From contig JBBCBC010000043.1 in the NCBI GenBank assembly GCA_037126765.1, forward strand, positions 4,278,001 through 4,342,000: a stretch of 64,000 nucleotides of DNA. Direction: 5' to 3'. The notes below the pieces were generated by a model, which worked only from the letters and a program-made list of their open reading frames with translations, was not told where the DNA came from and ran no database searches. Positions 1-11,430 of this stretch are shown in pieces; positions within the stretch are counted from its first letter, which is position 1; the number at the start of each line of letters is the position of its first letter. The stretch is from Stenogyne calaminthoides (lineage: Eukaryota; Streptophyta; Magnoliopsida; Lamiales; Lamiaceae). The translations under genes and the position numbers were made by a program.

Positions 1-39
1 CACCACATGCCACTGTACCACACATTCACTAAAGGGTGG

Positions 40-190
40 GTCTCTTGTACACCCAAGTGCACCGTGCACTCAACCAATAGAATGACCCATTTTAAAAAAT
101 ACTTAACACATTAAATATATTAGACATGTTATGTGGATACATGGGTAGGGTTGTGGCGAGTGCACGGATTTACCAGTTGCACATGAGACT
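40..190. repeat. Short MITE, copy 1
   Basis: A roughly 150-bp unit whose reverse complement recurs at about 28704-28866. Shared blocks include the stretch around the GTGCAC motifs, the GGATACATGGGTAGGG core and the ends near GTCTC. The ends form an imperfect inverted pair. It carries no coding capacity. The class (hAT or Harbinger MITE) cannot be decided because no convincing target-site duplication is visible. Confidence 0.55.
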
Positions 191-1315
191 TTGTCTACAC
201 TAAATCCACTTTACATCATTTAATATTAATAAATAATATTTTTCTTAAAGTTGAATTGACATACATACCCCTCCATCAAACACACTTTGCACTATTTAAT
301 ACTAATAAACAATATTTTTCTTAAAATTTGTGTCTATAGTAAATGTCGACCAATCTAAATTAGGACGGGTGGAGTATTATACACTCCTAAATAATATGAG
401 TGTTGTATGGTAAACCATTTTCACATAAAACCTTCTCAATTTTATGAAATAATATATCTAAGTGTCTCAAAATTATTTATTTAAGTATATATTTTATTAT
501 GTACTAAATTCACCATACATACAAAAATTTACAAAATAATATTAAAATTTAATAAACCAAACTTACATTTGAATTCAACTCATATAAGAAAATCAATATA
601 TATAAAGACACTTTATAATAATAAAATTAATATTTTGGATGTGAATTTTACTTTTATATACGTAATATGGATGTTAATTTAAATATGTTTTAAAAAAATA
701 TAATTAATTTGATGTATTGTGTAGTTATTTCTGATTTAAACACCAATAATGAAGTAAGATATATAAATCGAACTCATTAAAACACTTTTAAATTAGATAA
801 TTACTTAATCGTATAGTTAGAGAATGGATTTTGAAAAAAAAAAAAACATTACTAATTATAAATTCACATTTACACTAAATATTAAATGGTTGCAATTTTA
901 TAAAAGGAAAAAGGACTCGAAAAAAAAAAAAAGGAAAAAACCAGTAAAATTATAATAGAAAATGGACTACAAAAGCCCAAATTCAAGAAAACGTAAAACC
1001 AGCAAGTAGGGCCAAGATTATTAGCCCAAACAAATCAACTAGCCAAAACAGGTCACTCACTCACTCCCAGCGTATGAAAACAGAATGCGGGTATCACGCC
1101 AGAAATAAGAAAAAAAGAGCCGTTCGGATGGAAAGGCAACAAAGCCACAATTCTGTAATCTTCAGAATCGCAAAAAATAATTATAAATAAATCACAGCCA
1201 TGAAGATTCTCAGAGCAACAAAGACTGTTTCCGCGCAATAGATAAGTCCTTAAATAATTAAATATTCAAAAAGAAGAAAACACGAAAATAAAATTTTGAT
1301 TAAAGAAAAATGGGA
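191..1315. other. AT-rich non-coding stretch
   Basis: No convincing gene. From 191 to about 950 the sequence is AT-rich and full of stops. From about 960 to 1260 composition is more balanced and AGCCCAA-like motifs occur, of the kind found in plant promoters and 5' leaders (site II-like). A 61-codon minus-strand ORF at 1053-1238 resembles nothing I recognise. Confidence 0.4.
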
Positions 1316-1323
1316 GAATGTAG

Positions 1324-1824
1324 CTGAGAAAAAAAGTTTTTTGGTCCCATAATTTTCCTGTAATCCGTTTTTTGTCTCAAAAAATTAACTATCCAATTTT
1401 AGTCCCCTAACTATCTCGATTGTTCAATGTTGGTCCCATTTTTATCGAAAAATAGAAAATTTTATCATTTTGAGTCATGCGCAAGTCACGTATCAGTTAA
1501 AAATGCGGGTTTCCGAGCTCTATCTGATGTGGACAATGACTGTTAAAAGAAAAGTTCATTTTTCTAAAAAATTAGAAAGACCAAGAAAATTTCTCTCAAG
1601 TGTGGAAAAAATGAATTTTTAACATCCAGTCAACTACGAGCTCGGGAAACCCCAATTTTAACCGGCATGTGACTTGTGTGTGATAAAAAAAATCATATTT
1701 TTCGGCGAAAATGAGACCAAAATTGGACAATCGAGATAGTTATGGGACTAAAATTGAAAAGTTAAATTTTTTGGGACCAAAAACGGATTACAGAAAAGTT
1801 ATGGGACCAAAAACTTTTTTTCTC
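1324..1824. mobile_element. MULE-type MITE, 501 bp
   Basis: Long terminal inverted repeats of more than 100 bp: the left end reads GAGAAAAAAAG then TTTGGTCCCATAA, and the right end is its complement. The element is flanked by an 8-bp direct repeat GAATGTAG (1316-1323 and 1825-1832), close to the 9 bp expected of Mutator-like elements. It has no coding capacity. The TIRs contain a repeated GGTCCCAT/GGGACTAAA motif shared with the other MULE-MITEs of this window. Confidence 0.85.
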
Positions 1825-2254
1825 GAATGTAGGCTGATCAGGGAGTCTCAATCGACCTCTTGTAGTTGTAATTCTCAATTAATTTCTCCCATTAACATAA
1901 AACACCAATTGCCCAACCACATGAATACATAGAGGGAGGGTAAATTGCAGATTTGGTCCCAAGAGATTGGGTCCAAAACAGCTTTGGTCTCATGGTTTCA
2001 ATATGGTCCTTTTTTTAGCAGTTTTGGTCCAACTGTTAGTCGAATGGATGAAAACCATTAGTTGTCCAAAAAATTATGGGACTAAATTTGCAAAATTGAG
2101 GGAAATGATACAAAAATATAATTAATTATATATGTAATCAAAATGAAATCATAAATTACAAATTAATTGCAAAACTATATATATCATGATTTAAATATGA
2201 CTACAAAATACAAAAAAAAAAAATTATTTTTGTTAACTAAATAATAACTTATGT

Positions 2255-2258
<4 letters not shown>

Positions 2259-2309
<51 letters not shown>
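2259..2309. repeat. (TA)n microsatellite
   Basis: About 25 TA units inside the left arm of the MULE-bounded block. Confidence 0.9.
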
Positions 2310-2312
<3 letters not shown>

Positions 2313-2847
2313 TTTAATAATTTTAAAAATAATGAGTAATTTTTTGTAAATCAAATAATAATATGTAACATCTATTAAAAATATATATAATATGTATATA
2401 CTTAATGTAAAATCTAAGAAATTAAAAAAATATATATCTATAATCTTTATATAATTAAAAAAAAATCAAACCAAATAATATATAGAATTTGAATATAATT
2501 TAAAAATACGTTACCATGTACCTGCTTCACAACTAATACTTTATGTTAGAACATTTGATACTTTCTAATGAAATAACTAATTTTTTTCATTAAACAACTA
2601 ATAATATTGAAAGAATACACACAAATGCAAACCACTTCCACAACACGACTTTCTCTACAATCGTGCTACCAGCCCATCCCACCACACTACCAATCATCAC
2701 CCATCGTCGCGAAAAAATCACAAAATTAAAATCAAATTCGATATCTTTTTATCATATAGATCAATATCAAACACATAAAAATCATAACCGTTGTAGCCTA
2801 TAAACTCCACACTAATACAAATTTGACTTTGCACAACCCTTAAAAAA

Positions 2848-3075
2848 GGCCTTAGACAGCGGTTATAACAGATGTTCAAGTAACAGTTGTCTAAGCTTAG
2901 ACAGTTGTTATAAAACCGATGTGCAAAAGTGGAGCTTAGACAGCGGTTTTTAATCGCTGTCCAAAATATATGCTTAGGCAGCGGTTAAAAACTTTAACTG
3001 CTGTGCAAGATGCAACATAGAAAGCGGTTAAAAACCGCTGTCTAAGTATCAAAATTGATAAGACAACGGTTTTTA
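2848..3075. repeat. CACTA subterminal repeats, left
   Basis: Several copies of TTAGACAGCGGTT and its complement AACCGCTGTCTAAG, partly paired as small palindromes. In CACTA elements such clustered subterminal motifs are the binding sites of the element-encoded DNA-binding protein. Confidence 0.75.
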
Positions 3076-3400
3076 GGCCCGGACCCACAAATCTCATATA
3101 TAAGCCACCAAGCCTCCCAATTAATTGAGACAATTATTCGCTCCCATGGGGGACCGAACACGAGAACTTGCTTTCTTTTGCGTTTACTTAATGAAATTAT
3201 TCTATATGTTCTAAAAATCATTTTTTCTTACAATTTTTTTTTAAATTCTTTATTTCAATTATCTTATTTATTAATTCAATCACATTTTTATATAATAATT
3301 TTTTTTTATATAAATTTAAATTTAAATTATATTAAAATTATGTTTTTTACTTGTTTTTTAAAAAAAAGTACTACCTTTCTTTTAAACTTGTAATACTTTT
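3075..3400. repeat. Block shared with the second CACTA element
   Basis: The stretch containing TATATAAGCCACCAAGCCTC and CTTGCTTTC, followed by T-rich sequence, is clearly similar to about 15990-16330 inside the other CACTA element. The two elements otherwise differ in their subterminal motifs, so this is either a shared ancestral interior or an exchanged segment. Confidence 0.65.
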
Positions 3401-3422
3401 CCTTCTAAACAAGTAATACTTT
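3365..3422. repeat. Short tandem array, left remnant
   Basis: Two or three units of the 22-23 bp AAACAAGTAATACTTTT repeat that continues at 5502-5815. The array was split by the solo LTR. Confidence 0.6.
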
Positions 3423-3842
3423 TGAAACGCCCCAAATTTAAAAATAACACACAAATGAGTCGAGGCGTTCCCCAAATTGGCATGATCACTTAATTAAAGA
3501 AAATATGATTAATTAGATGAGATTATTACAAGATAAATCATTGGAAATTACATCGCAAAACTCGTATCTTAAAAACATTACTACATTCATCATAAATTAC
3601 TTGCGTCCACCTCCTTGCCATGCCTTGCCCGAGCTCCTTTTTAACCTGCAAAAGTTATATCTGTGGGGGGATGAGTGTTTGAAATACATCCAGTGAGGGA
3701 AACATCAATGATTGCATTGTTAAATGATGTATGTAATCAATATATAACATTCAAATGTAGCTCACGAAAACATGCAACATCAGGGAGAGATACTGGCACT
3801 CACTGATCACCCAGCGGCCCGTGTCAACCTCGACCCAATGTA

Positions 3843-3982
3843 CGGGCCATTACCCGGCTTGCATACAGTACGGGCCATTACCCGGCTTGCACATTGTATG
3901 GGCCATTACCCGGCTTGCATATTGCACGGGCCATTACCCGGCTTGCATATACACGGGCCATTACCCGGCTTGCATACAGATT
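3843..3982 (+). repeat. 27-29 bp minisatellite, five units
   Basis: Five successive units of GGGCCATTACCCGGCTTGCA followed by a variable 7-9 base linker, inside the solo LTR. It is much more GC-rich than its surroundings. The open reading frames across it are by-products of the repetition. Confidence 0.9.
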
Positions 3983-5242
3983 TCACATTTATCACGTAAT
4001 CATGACATATATCATTCACATATCACATATTAACATAGCAATCATAACATAGAATATTTCACCCAGTGAAGGGTGGAGATTGTCCTCACCTTAAAAGCAG
4101 AAACTGCAATAGATGATGCAATGCAATACCCTTTATTATCTTCAAACCTTATCATCCCTGATAAAGCTAATCCAAAGAGTCTCAAGTCTACTCCAATCCT
4201 ACAAAAAGTATAATGTTCAATGCAAATCTGACTCCTAATATTATAAATCTAATATAATTCATAAACCTTAATTATTCTATGATTTAATAATAAAGTTCAA
4301 ACTAAATTCAAGTACTAATGTACCAATTTACTAACGAAATGGATACTGATACTAAACATATTTTTAAAGATCATTATAAACTAGACTTTTATATTAATAT
4401 AAATCTATTATCATATAGTAAGAATCCATTACTTAAATTTAATATTAATCACCTAATAATGTTACTCATGCACGCATATGCTACTAATCAACCAAAACAC
4501 ATAATCCTCTCACTATCCATTCTATACAATTTATCCAACTATTCCAATAATAACAATATACATATATATATATATAAATTCAGTAGCGCACACTACCATC
4601 ATCTATTAGTAATAACAACTAATGATTAACACACACCAATACACACAACCACACGCACACACCCCATCACATATTTCAATTAACAGAGTAACATACTCAC
4701 TTTGTGCTCTTTCTTTTAATCATGGTTTAATCACAAATATCAATCACGCAAAACATGATAGCGATGGCTTACAAGAAGAAGGGGGATAACGATGTGAAGC
4801 GGCGGCGGAAATTAGGGTTGATGCCGTCTAAAAGCCAGAGTGATGGCAGCGGTGCGAACAGACGTTTGGGATGGAGGCACAGCGGTGATGGTTTTGTGAA
4901 GATATATATAAATGTTGTAATAAGAGGTTGTGGTCTTGGTTCTCAGTTTTCCTTGTGGGATTAAAGTAATTTTCTGAACATTATATCTAAAATACAGAGG
5001 AGTATGTATTCGTTCCTTCTCATCTTGTTTCTAACTTAAGCCTGAAGATAGGAATTTGGTTATTAAAATGAAAGCTAGGGGAGTAAGAGGACACATTTGC
5101 TTCTTAATCAATAGCCACCTATTGTTTTTATACTTATCCTTTTTCACCCATTTATTAATTAATATATATCTTATAAGTTGAGGTGTTGTAATATGTACAT
5201 GACCAGGACATCTTAGTATTCATGTCCTAATAATACGTTCAA

Positions 5243-5247
<5 letters not shown>

Positions 5248-5295
<48 letters not shown>
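5248..5295. repeat. (TA)n microsatellite
   Basis: About 24 TA units near the right end of the solo LTR. Confidence 0.9.
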
Positions 5296-5299
<4 letters not shown>

Positions 5300-5501
5300 T
5301 ATAAGTACACGTATATAACATATTCATAAAATAAATATATATAATATATTCATTTAATTTTTATTTAATTAATACTACTCTCTATCAAATACTTTGTATT
5401 GTCACTTAAATTTCAGTAAAATCCACTATTATACTAGAGTTCTCTCATAATTAATTACAATTAAATTAAAATTATTCACATAGCGTTTTGGGATGTTACA
5501 A

Positions 5502-5815
5502 ATTTTCTATCTAAATAAGTAATATTTTTTTTTAAACAAGTAATACTTTTTCATCTAAACGAATAATTTTTCTTTAAACAAGTTATACCTTTCTATCTAA
5601 ACAAGTAATACTTTTCTATTTAAACAAGTAATACTTTTCTATCTAAATAAGTAATATTTTTCTTTAAACAAGTAATACTTTTTCATCTAAACAAGTAATA
5701 CTTTTCTTTAAACAAGTTATACCTTTCTATCTAAACAAGTAATACTTTTCTATTTAAACAAGTAATAATTTTTTATCTAAACAAGTAATACTTTTCTATC
5801 TAAATAAGTAATACT
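5502..5815. repeat. 22-23 bp tandem array, right part
   Basis: About 13 degenerate units of TAATACTTTTCTATCTAAAC plus AAG inside the CACTA element. Sequence after it (about 5850-5960) resembles one arm of the foldback MITE at 37741-37935. Confidence 0.8.
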
Positions 5816-6175
5816 TAGACAAAATTGAATTAATTTATAAGAATATTACATATTACATATTACAGGTATTAATTTATAAGAATAGTGATACAAGTTCATA
5901 AGTGTAATAGTATGAATTTAATATTATGAACAAGTTTTACATAAGAGTTTGTGTTAATCTCATTATATAAGACGAATATTAAAAAGAAATAACACGAGAA
6001 TTTAAAGAATAAAATATTTGAACTGTATCTAAAAAGAATTTACAAAAGCAAAAAAATAAAACAAAAAAACACAACAAATATTTGTAATTCTGAAAATTAA
6101 TTAAGGAGACATGCAGACGCATGGAACAAATTAATTGCAAACTTGTGTGTGTTTAGTTGAAATGCATTAATTCAC

Positions 6176-6350
6176 TTGCACAGCGGTTCAAAACCGCAAT
6201 CCAATTACCCTTGCACAGCGGTTATGAATCGTTGTCTAAGTTTTGTTCTTGGACAGCGGTTTTTAACCGCTGTCTTTTTTTTTTTTTTTTTTTAATAAAA
6301 CCGCTCTCCAAGGGACATTTTGGAGAGTTGTTTGAAAAAAAGGGTTGTCC
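6176..6350. repeat. CACTA subterminal repeats, right
   Basis: Copies of GCACAGCGGTT, GGACAGCGGTTTTTAACCGC and related palindromes, matching the left subterminal region at 2848-3075. A poly-T run lies at about 6275-6292. Confidence 0.75.
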
Positions 6351-6371
6351 AAGCTTAAATGTGTAGTACTG

Positions 6372-6992
6372 CCAGTATGATTTTCAAGCTTCTTCAATGT
6401 GGTTTCGTTGAATTTTTGGGGTGATTTTGGAAGGGAGAGGGGGAACGAGGGTCTCATTTTTAAACCAATTAATAATTTGTAGATAATTTAAAAAATTAAA
6501 AATATACATATAATCCATATATAATCTTAATTTATTTAAATCAAAATAAATAAATAATATATATAGTCTTATATAGTTTTAAATAAAAAATAAATATTTT
6601 CAAATAAAGTAATCATTTATGTATAATCTAAAAAAATTAAAAAAAATATATAGAATCTCTAATATCAAATGGAATTCAAAAATGTTAATTACATTTTTAT
6701 AAATCTTAGTTATGAAACTATGCTTAATACTTTCTGAATTATAAATTAATTATATAAATTTAAATCTTAAATTTATACTAAATAAATTATAAACTAATTA
6801 TAAAGGTGTAATTAATAAATTATAAGTTAATTTAGAAAAAATCTGAAAATTATAGTAAAAAAAATAACAAATTGATTTTTTTAGGACCAAATATGCAATT
6901 TTATGGGACCAAATCTGCAATTAACGGAGCGTATGACTCACTTTCGTTAGAATGAACGGAAAATCTTATGGGACCAAATTTATCGAAAAAAA
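6372..6992. other. AT-rich non-coding stretch of the MULE-bounded block
   Basis: No ORF of interest. From 6880 to 6985 GGACCAAAT/TTATGGGACC motifs recur; these look like inner parts of the right MULE terminal repeat. Confidence 0.5.
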
Positions 6993-7973
6993 GGGTTAAT
7001 TCTAAATAAATACATGACCTTTAGACCAAATATCAATTTAATCACGATCTTTAAAATTATTGTATAAAAGCGTAACATTTGATGTTGTTGCAAATTAATA
7101 CATGTTTTTTTCCACCTGCCGTGAAGAGACGATGTGACTCGCCGAAACTATTGTTTTTGTTATGTCAGACTACACGTAGGATGAAATGTCTAAATCATAA
7201 ATATAAAAAATATTAAAAAGGTGAATTAAAAATAAAATTAAATAAATAAAATCTAAAAAAATAAAATAAATTATTTAAATCTAAATTCCAAACCTTAAAA
7301 ACTAATTCTCGCCGTCAATGTTTCAAAATTAAATATATTCTCATGTTCCAAAATTAAACAAAAATAAATGTAATACCTTTGTTTCTCTTCCTCCATTCAG
7401 TCCACCCATTGTTTATTGACACTCCCTCAACCCCTCACTTGTTGTTCTCATCCCAGTCAACCTCCTTAAATTAAATTTGTGAATTGTTTATTGAGATTCG
7501 ATCAATTTTATGAAATGGATATAAATTTTTATTTGCAATTTGAGATTGATTTTATTTTAATTGTTGTTTATTTGATGTGTAGTACTGCAAATTTGAAGTA
7601 TAATTTTTTTTTCCTGCAAATCTGAACCAAATTCGCGTATGCGATTTTGGGGATAGGGATTTGATTTGGGGATTCTGTGATTTTGGTGCAAAATCCAATT
7701 TTGAGGATTCACATAACTCAAATTTGGGGTGGAGTCTGTGGTTTTGCGATTATGAGGGATGTGGTATAATTTAAAAAAATATTATTTAATATGTATCATC
7801 CTAATTGGCAAGTATACACGTGCTCCGGTGAGCCACGTCACCCCTTCACGGCCGGAGAAAAAAAAACGTGTATCGATTTGCAACAATATCAAAGGTTGGG
7901 GTTTTAATACAAAAATCTTAAAGGTCGTGATTAAATTGATATTTGACAAAAAAAAACCATTTTGCAATTAACA
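6993..7973. mobile_element. TIR element nested in the MULE-bounded block
   Basis: An inverted pair of about 160 bp: 7003-7160 against 7805-7960, sharing ATATCAATTTAATCACGA, TGTTGCAAAT and the CCGTGAAG...GACGTGGCTC region. Ends look like GGGTTAATTCTAAA (left) and GTTAATTGCAAAA (right, complement), similar to the MULE-MITE at 52836-53205. No matching 9-bp flanks were found, so the boundaries are approximate. It has no coding capacity. Confidence 0.6.
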
Positions 7974-8311
7974 TATTCTCTTGTGACCAAAAGTGCAATT
8001 TACCCTATAGAGGGACTCCCAATTTTTCCACCCACGCACAAACATTAAATGGAAGAACAGTAAAAAGCCAATCTTAAAAATATGCTTAACAGAGTTCGAA
8101 ATAAAACAAACCAAAAACCCTCATAAACACATATAGCCGCAAAAGTCACAACCCTCAAATATCAAACATTTTGATATCTCCTCTTTTGCCAAAATCCATA
8201 AATATCTACTTCCCATTTAATCAAGACTGGCTACATTTCTTCTCATTCTGCTATTCCTTCCCCCAAAACCGAAATCTAGGACCCTTGATATATCCTTCAA
8301 TAAAAACAGAT

Positions 8312-8434
8312 TCAATATGAATCGAAAGGAAATCTCGCCAAACTTGTCAATGGACCACTCCCTTCTTTTAGATACTCCATGAAAGCTTCGGCATTATTCA
8401 CAATTTTAGTGTTCAAATCTTCCAATAAAAAAGA
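8312..8434 (-). pseudogene. Possible last exon of a host gene, cut by a copia element
   Basis: On the minus strand, about 40 codons run from the edge of the copia LTR at 8434 to a stop at 8312 and end ...RFPFDSY. The peptide (EDLNTKIVNNAEAF, then KEGSGPLTSLARF) has the composition of a real protein rather than chance AT-rich translation. The following 300 bp (8016-8311) would be its 3' untranslated region and flank. I do not recognise the family. The upstream part is absent, replaced by the copia element. Confidence 0.35.
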
Positions 8435-8681
8435 TGTTGTGGCGGATTTAATCGAGCAATCAAAGATAAGAAGATTAACACAAGAACGTAAATACAAGTA
8501 GACACAGAATTTTTATGGTTCACCAATTTGGCTACGTCCACGGGCAGAGGGAGAACGGATTTTATTATGGAGGCTAGGTTTTTTCAGAGATTTCAGAATA
8601 CAGAGAAATTACCCTACGAACAGGGTTATTATAATGTTAATAGACTACTCTAACTTGGGCTTGACCTATGACATATCCACA
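8435..8681 (-). mobile_element. 3' LTR of copia element 1, 247 bp
   Basis: Read on the minus strand it starts TGTGGATATGTCATAGG after a purine-rich tract (GAGGAAGGATTCGGG) and ends GCCACAACA, giving TG...CA termini. It lies just downstream of the RNase H region of the same element. A matching 5' LTR is not in the window next to this element. Confidence 0.6.
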
Positions 8682-8739
8682 AGCCCGAATCCTTCCTCGA
8701 TTAGTAGTCCACGCATACCGTCGGGCCGGGGGGCATCTC

Positions 8740-10377
8740 CGCACATCAATATGCTTGGTCCTCTCATGATGAACTTGATCCTTGCCTAAACAAATTGCAC
8801 TCAAACTATCGCAGTAAACAATAGTTTGATCATGATGTAGACCGAAATCACTAACTAGTTCTTTTAGCCATATTCCTTTTTGCAGCTTCTGTCAACGCCA
8901 TATACTCTGCCTCAGTTGTAGACAAAGTAACTGTAGCTTGTAAAGTTGTTTTCCAACTAACAATAGAACCACCAAGAGTGAACACATAACCAGTCATCGA
9001 CCTTCTACTGTAAACATCTCCAACATAATCGAAATCAGAATAGCCAGCCACAGAACACTGTGAATCTCCACCATAAATAAGACCAACATCATATGTGCCT
9101 CTAAGGTATCGAAAAATTCTCTTAACTGCTTGCCAATGCTCCTTCCCAGGTTGCCCCATGAACCTACTAACAACACTGACAGCATGTGCAATATCAGGCC
9201 TAGTGCAGACCATAGCATACATCAAGCTTCCAACTGCACTAGAATATGGGACTCGAGACATGTACTCCTTCTCAGCTTCAGACTGCGGCGCATGAGCAAA
9301 AGACAAATGAATATTTGTAGCACTCGGAGTATCAATAGCCTTCGCTGTAGACATGCCAAAACTTGACAACACCTTTTGAATATAACCTTTCTGTGACAAG
9401 AAAAGCTTTTTCTGATTTCTATCTCTAAAGATCTCCATGCCCAAAATTTTCTGAGCATCACCCAAATCCTTCATTTCAAATTCTGCACTAAGAAGGGCCT
9501 TCAACTTCTCAATATCAGACTTAGACTTTGCAGCGATGAGCATATCATCAACGTACAAGACAAGATATATCATGGAACCATCATCAGATTTACTGTGATA
9601 AACACAATAATCATATGGACTCTTGTTGTACCCCAGTTTCACCATATAACTGTCAAACCTCTTGTACCACTGTCTGGGAGACTGCTTCAGCCCATACAAA
9701 GACTTCTTCAACTTGCAAACATAGTCTTCTTTTCCCGGAACTTGGAAACCATCTGGCCGTGTCATATAGATTTCTTTATCCAACTCACCATGTAGGAATG
9801 TTGTCTTCACATCAAGTTGCTCAAGTTCTAGATCCTGATGTGCAACTATTGCTAGTAACACTCTGATGGAAGTATGTCTGACTACTGGTGAAAAAATCTC
9901 ATCATAGTCTACTCCCTCAATCTGTGTGAACCCTTTTGCAACAAGCCAAGCTTTATATCTAACACCTTCAGCTAGCGTAATTCCTTCATTTTTGTTGAAG
10001 ACCCACTTACAAGTAACAATCTTCCTCTCTTTAGGTCGTTTGACCAACTCCCAAGTCTGATTCTTCTCAAGTGACTCCATCTCTTCTCCCATTGCAGCAA
10101 GCCATTTAGTAGACTCACTGCCAAAAATAGCTTCTTTGTAGGTGGATGGTTCATGAATATCCACCTCTTCGGCGACTTGTAGTGCATAAGCCACCATATC
10201 TTCAAAACCATACCTCACAGGAGGTTTGATGCCAATCCTTCTAGCGCTATCGAGAGTTATACTTGGCTGACGAGCTGCTGGATGAACTTCTAAACTAGAC
10301 GACTCTGGATTAGTATGTTGATCTTCTCCACCTTGACCCTGTAGGTTACTCTCATCTAGAGTATCTTGCAGCTCCAC
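8740..10377 (-). pseudogene. Copia reverse transcriptase and RNase H, broken
   Basis: The main open frame runs 10377 to 8851 (508 codons). The region from about KWVFNKNEG to the SLYGLKQSPRQWYKRFD motif is the copia reverse transcriptase; the catalytic signature YVDDMLIA is intact. LSTTEAEYMALTEAAK marks RNase H. The frame then shifts near 8880. After the shift the sequence continues as a recognisable RNase H tail (IVYCDSLSAICLGKDQ, then HHERTKHIDVR) to about 8740. In a live element this enzyme copies RNA into DNA in cytoplasmic particles. Confidence 0.9.
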
Positions 10378-10401
10378 CTGTTTATCAACACTACTATTTT
10401 C

Positions 10402-11207
10402 TTATACAATAGTGAGCTTCACAAGAGGGTTAAGCATAGAGTTCTCATCAAATATAACATTTCTACTTAATATAACTCTGTATTCTGAAGGAGACCAGAT
10501 TCTATATCCCTTCACCCCATCCCCAAAACCAACAAATATACCCTTCCTCGCTCTTGGTTCTAATTTACCCTCACTAACATGATAATAAACTATGCAACAA
10601 AAAACTTTTAACAAAGAATAATCTGCAGGTTTACCAGACCATACCTCATACGGTATTTTGCAATAATGCCAGTGTGAGGCCCACGGTTGATCAGGTTGCT
10701 CGCCGTGCTAACTGCCTCTGCCCAAAATCTTCTAGTTAATCCAACATTAGAGAGCATGCACCTCCCTCTCTCCAGCAATGTCTGATTCATGCATTCTGCC
10801 ACACCATTCTGCTGAGGTGTATCTCTAATAGTGTGATGACGAACTATCCCTTCATCCTTACAGAACTCATTAAACTCAGACAAACAGAATTCCAGGCCAT
10901 TATCAGTTCGAAGTCGCTTGATCTTCTTCCCAGATTGATTTTCTATCATAGTCTTCCACTACTTGAAATGCTTGAAAGCTTCACTTTTATGCTTCATCAT
11001 AATCACCCAAGTCATTCTCGAATGATCATCAATAATAGACATAAAATACTTATTACCTCCAAGAGACTCAACACGTGAAGGACCCCAACAATCATAATGG
11101 ATATAATCAAGCGTCCCCTTAGTTCGATGAACACCCTTCTTTGGAAACTTACTTCGATGAAGCTTCCCAAACACACAATGTTCGCAGAATTCAAGACTTT
11201 GACCTCA
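10402..11207 (-). pseudogene. Copia integrase, broken
   Basis: Reads, with frame breaks, from LEFCEHCVFGKLHRSKF (end of the zinc-binding GAG-pre-integrase region) through the integrase core. Catalytic positions are visible: Asp in YIHYDCWGP, Asp in RTDNGLEFC, and Glu in GVAECMNQTL. The downstream segment (10402-10614) holds the usual GYRIWSPSEYRVILSRNVIF region between integrase and reverse transcriptase. A frame break lies near 10608-10614 and another near 10950. Confidence 0.85.
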
Positions 11208-11430
11208 AATAGATTTAGTCGCATAAGTAACACGAAGCTCGCATATACATGAGTTTGAATCACAAATGGTCCCATAACTTTGACCTCAAATAGATTTAGT
11301 CTCATAAGTTTTTTTGTCGTCGATTTAGTCCCAATAACTTTGACAATGTCCAATTTTAGTCCCAAATCAATCGGAACAACGTTGTTTTGCCGTTTTAATT
11401 TGGGACTTTTTGGCGGATGTTGTGATTGGA

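Larger units (their letters stand above)
3423..5501. mobile_element. Probable gypsy solo LTR, 2.08 kb
   Basis: Begins TGAAACGCCCCAAATT and ends TTTTGGGATGTTACA, so it has TG...CA termini with a short imperfect inverted repeat (TGAAACGCCCC against TGTAACATCCC). That layout is typical of long plant Ty3/gypsy LTRs. Flanks are ACTTT (3418-3422) and AATTT (5502-5506), one mismatch from a 5-bp duplication. The same tandem array lies on both sides, supporting insertion into it. It carries an internal minisatellite (3843-3982) and no ORF of note. No partner LTR is visible. Confidence 0.6.
2810..6371. mobile_element. Non-autonomous CACTA element with nested solo LTR
   Basis: The left end is CACTAATACAAATTT and the right end, reverse-complemented, is CAGTACTACACATTT. 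Both continue with a similar ACAACCCTT stretch. A 3-bp direct repeat CCA flanks it (2807-2809 and 6372-6374), the diagnostic duplication length for CACTA/En-Spm elements. Both ends carry subterminal repeats built on TTAGACAGCGGTTTTTAACC, in both orientations. There is no transposase; the interior holds a gypsy solo LTR (3423-5501) and a short tandem array. Confidence 0.85.
1938..8006. mobile_element. MULE-bounded block, 6.07 kb, hosting other transposons
   Basis: Left end GGGTAAATTGCA followed by TTTGGTCCCAAGAGA; the right end, read inward, has the same GGGTAAATTGCA then TTTTGGTCACAAGAGA. A perfect 9-bp direct repeat ATAGAGGGA flanks it (1929-1937 and 8007-8015), as expected for a MULE. No transposase is seen. 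Most of its length is later insertions: a CACTA element (2810-6371) and a TIR element (6993-7973). Taking those out leaves about 1.5 kb of AT-rich host element. Confidence 0.75.
8435..11207 (-). mobile_element. Ty1/copia element 1, 5'-truncated
   Basis: Contains, in minus-strand order, the end of the GAG-pre-integrase region, the integrase core, reverse transcriptase, RNase H and a short 3' LTR. Integrase before reverse transcriptase is the copia order. Gag, protease and the 5' LTR are missing: copia similarity stops near 11207, about 43 bp before the large MULE-MITE. Frame breaks show it is dead. Confidence 0.9.

Noticed and set aside
3820..3990. CRISPR-like regular spacing
   Set aside because: Adjacent near-identical units with tiny variable linkers, in plant nuclear DNA; a minisatellite, not a CRISPR array.
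3772..4033. Overlapping ORFs of 70-75 codons with repeated proline/leucine-rich peptides
   Set aside because: They are translations of a 27-29 bp minisatellite in two frames inside an LTR; no start context or domain.
9095..9866. Plus-strand ORFs opposite the copia reverse transcriptase
   Set aside because: Shadows of the minus-strand reverse transcriptase, which has clear motifs.
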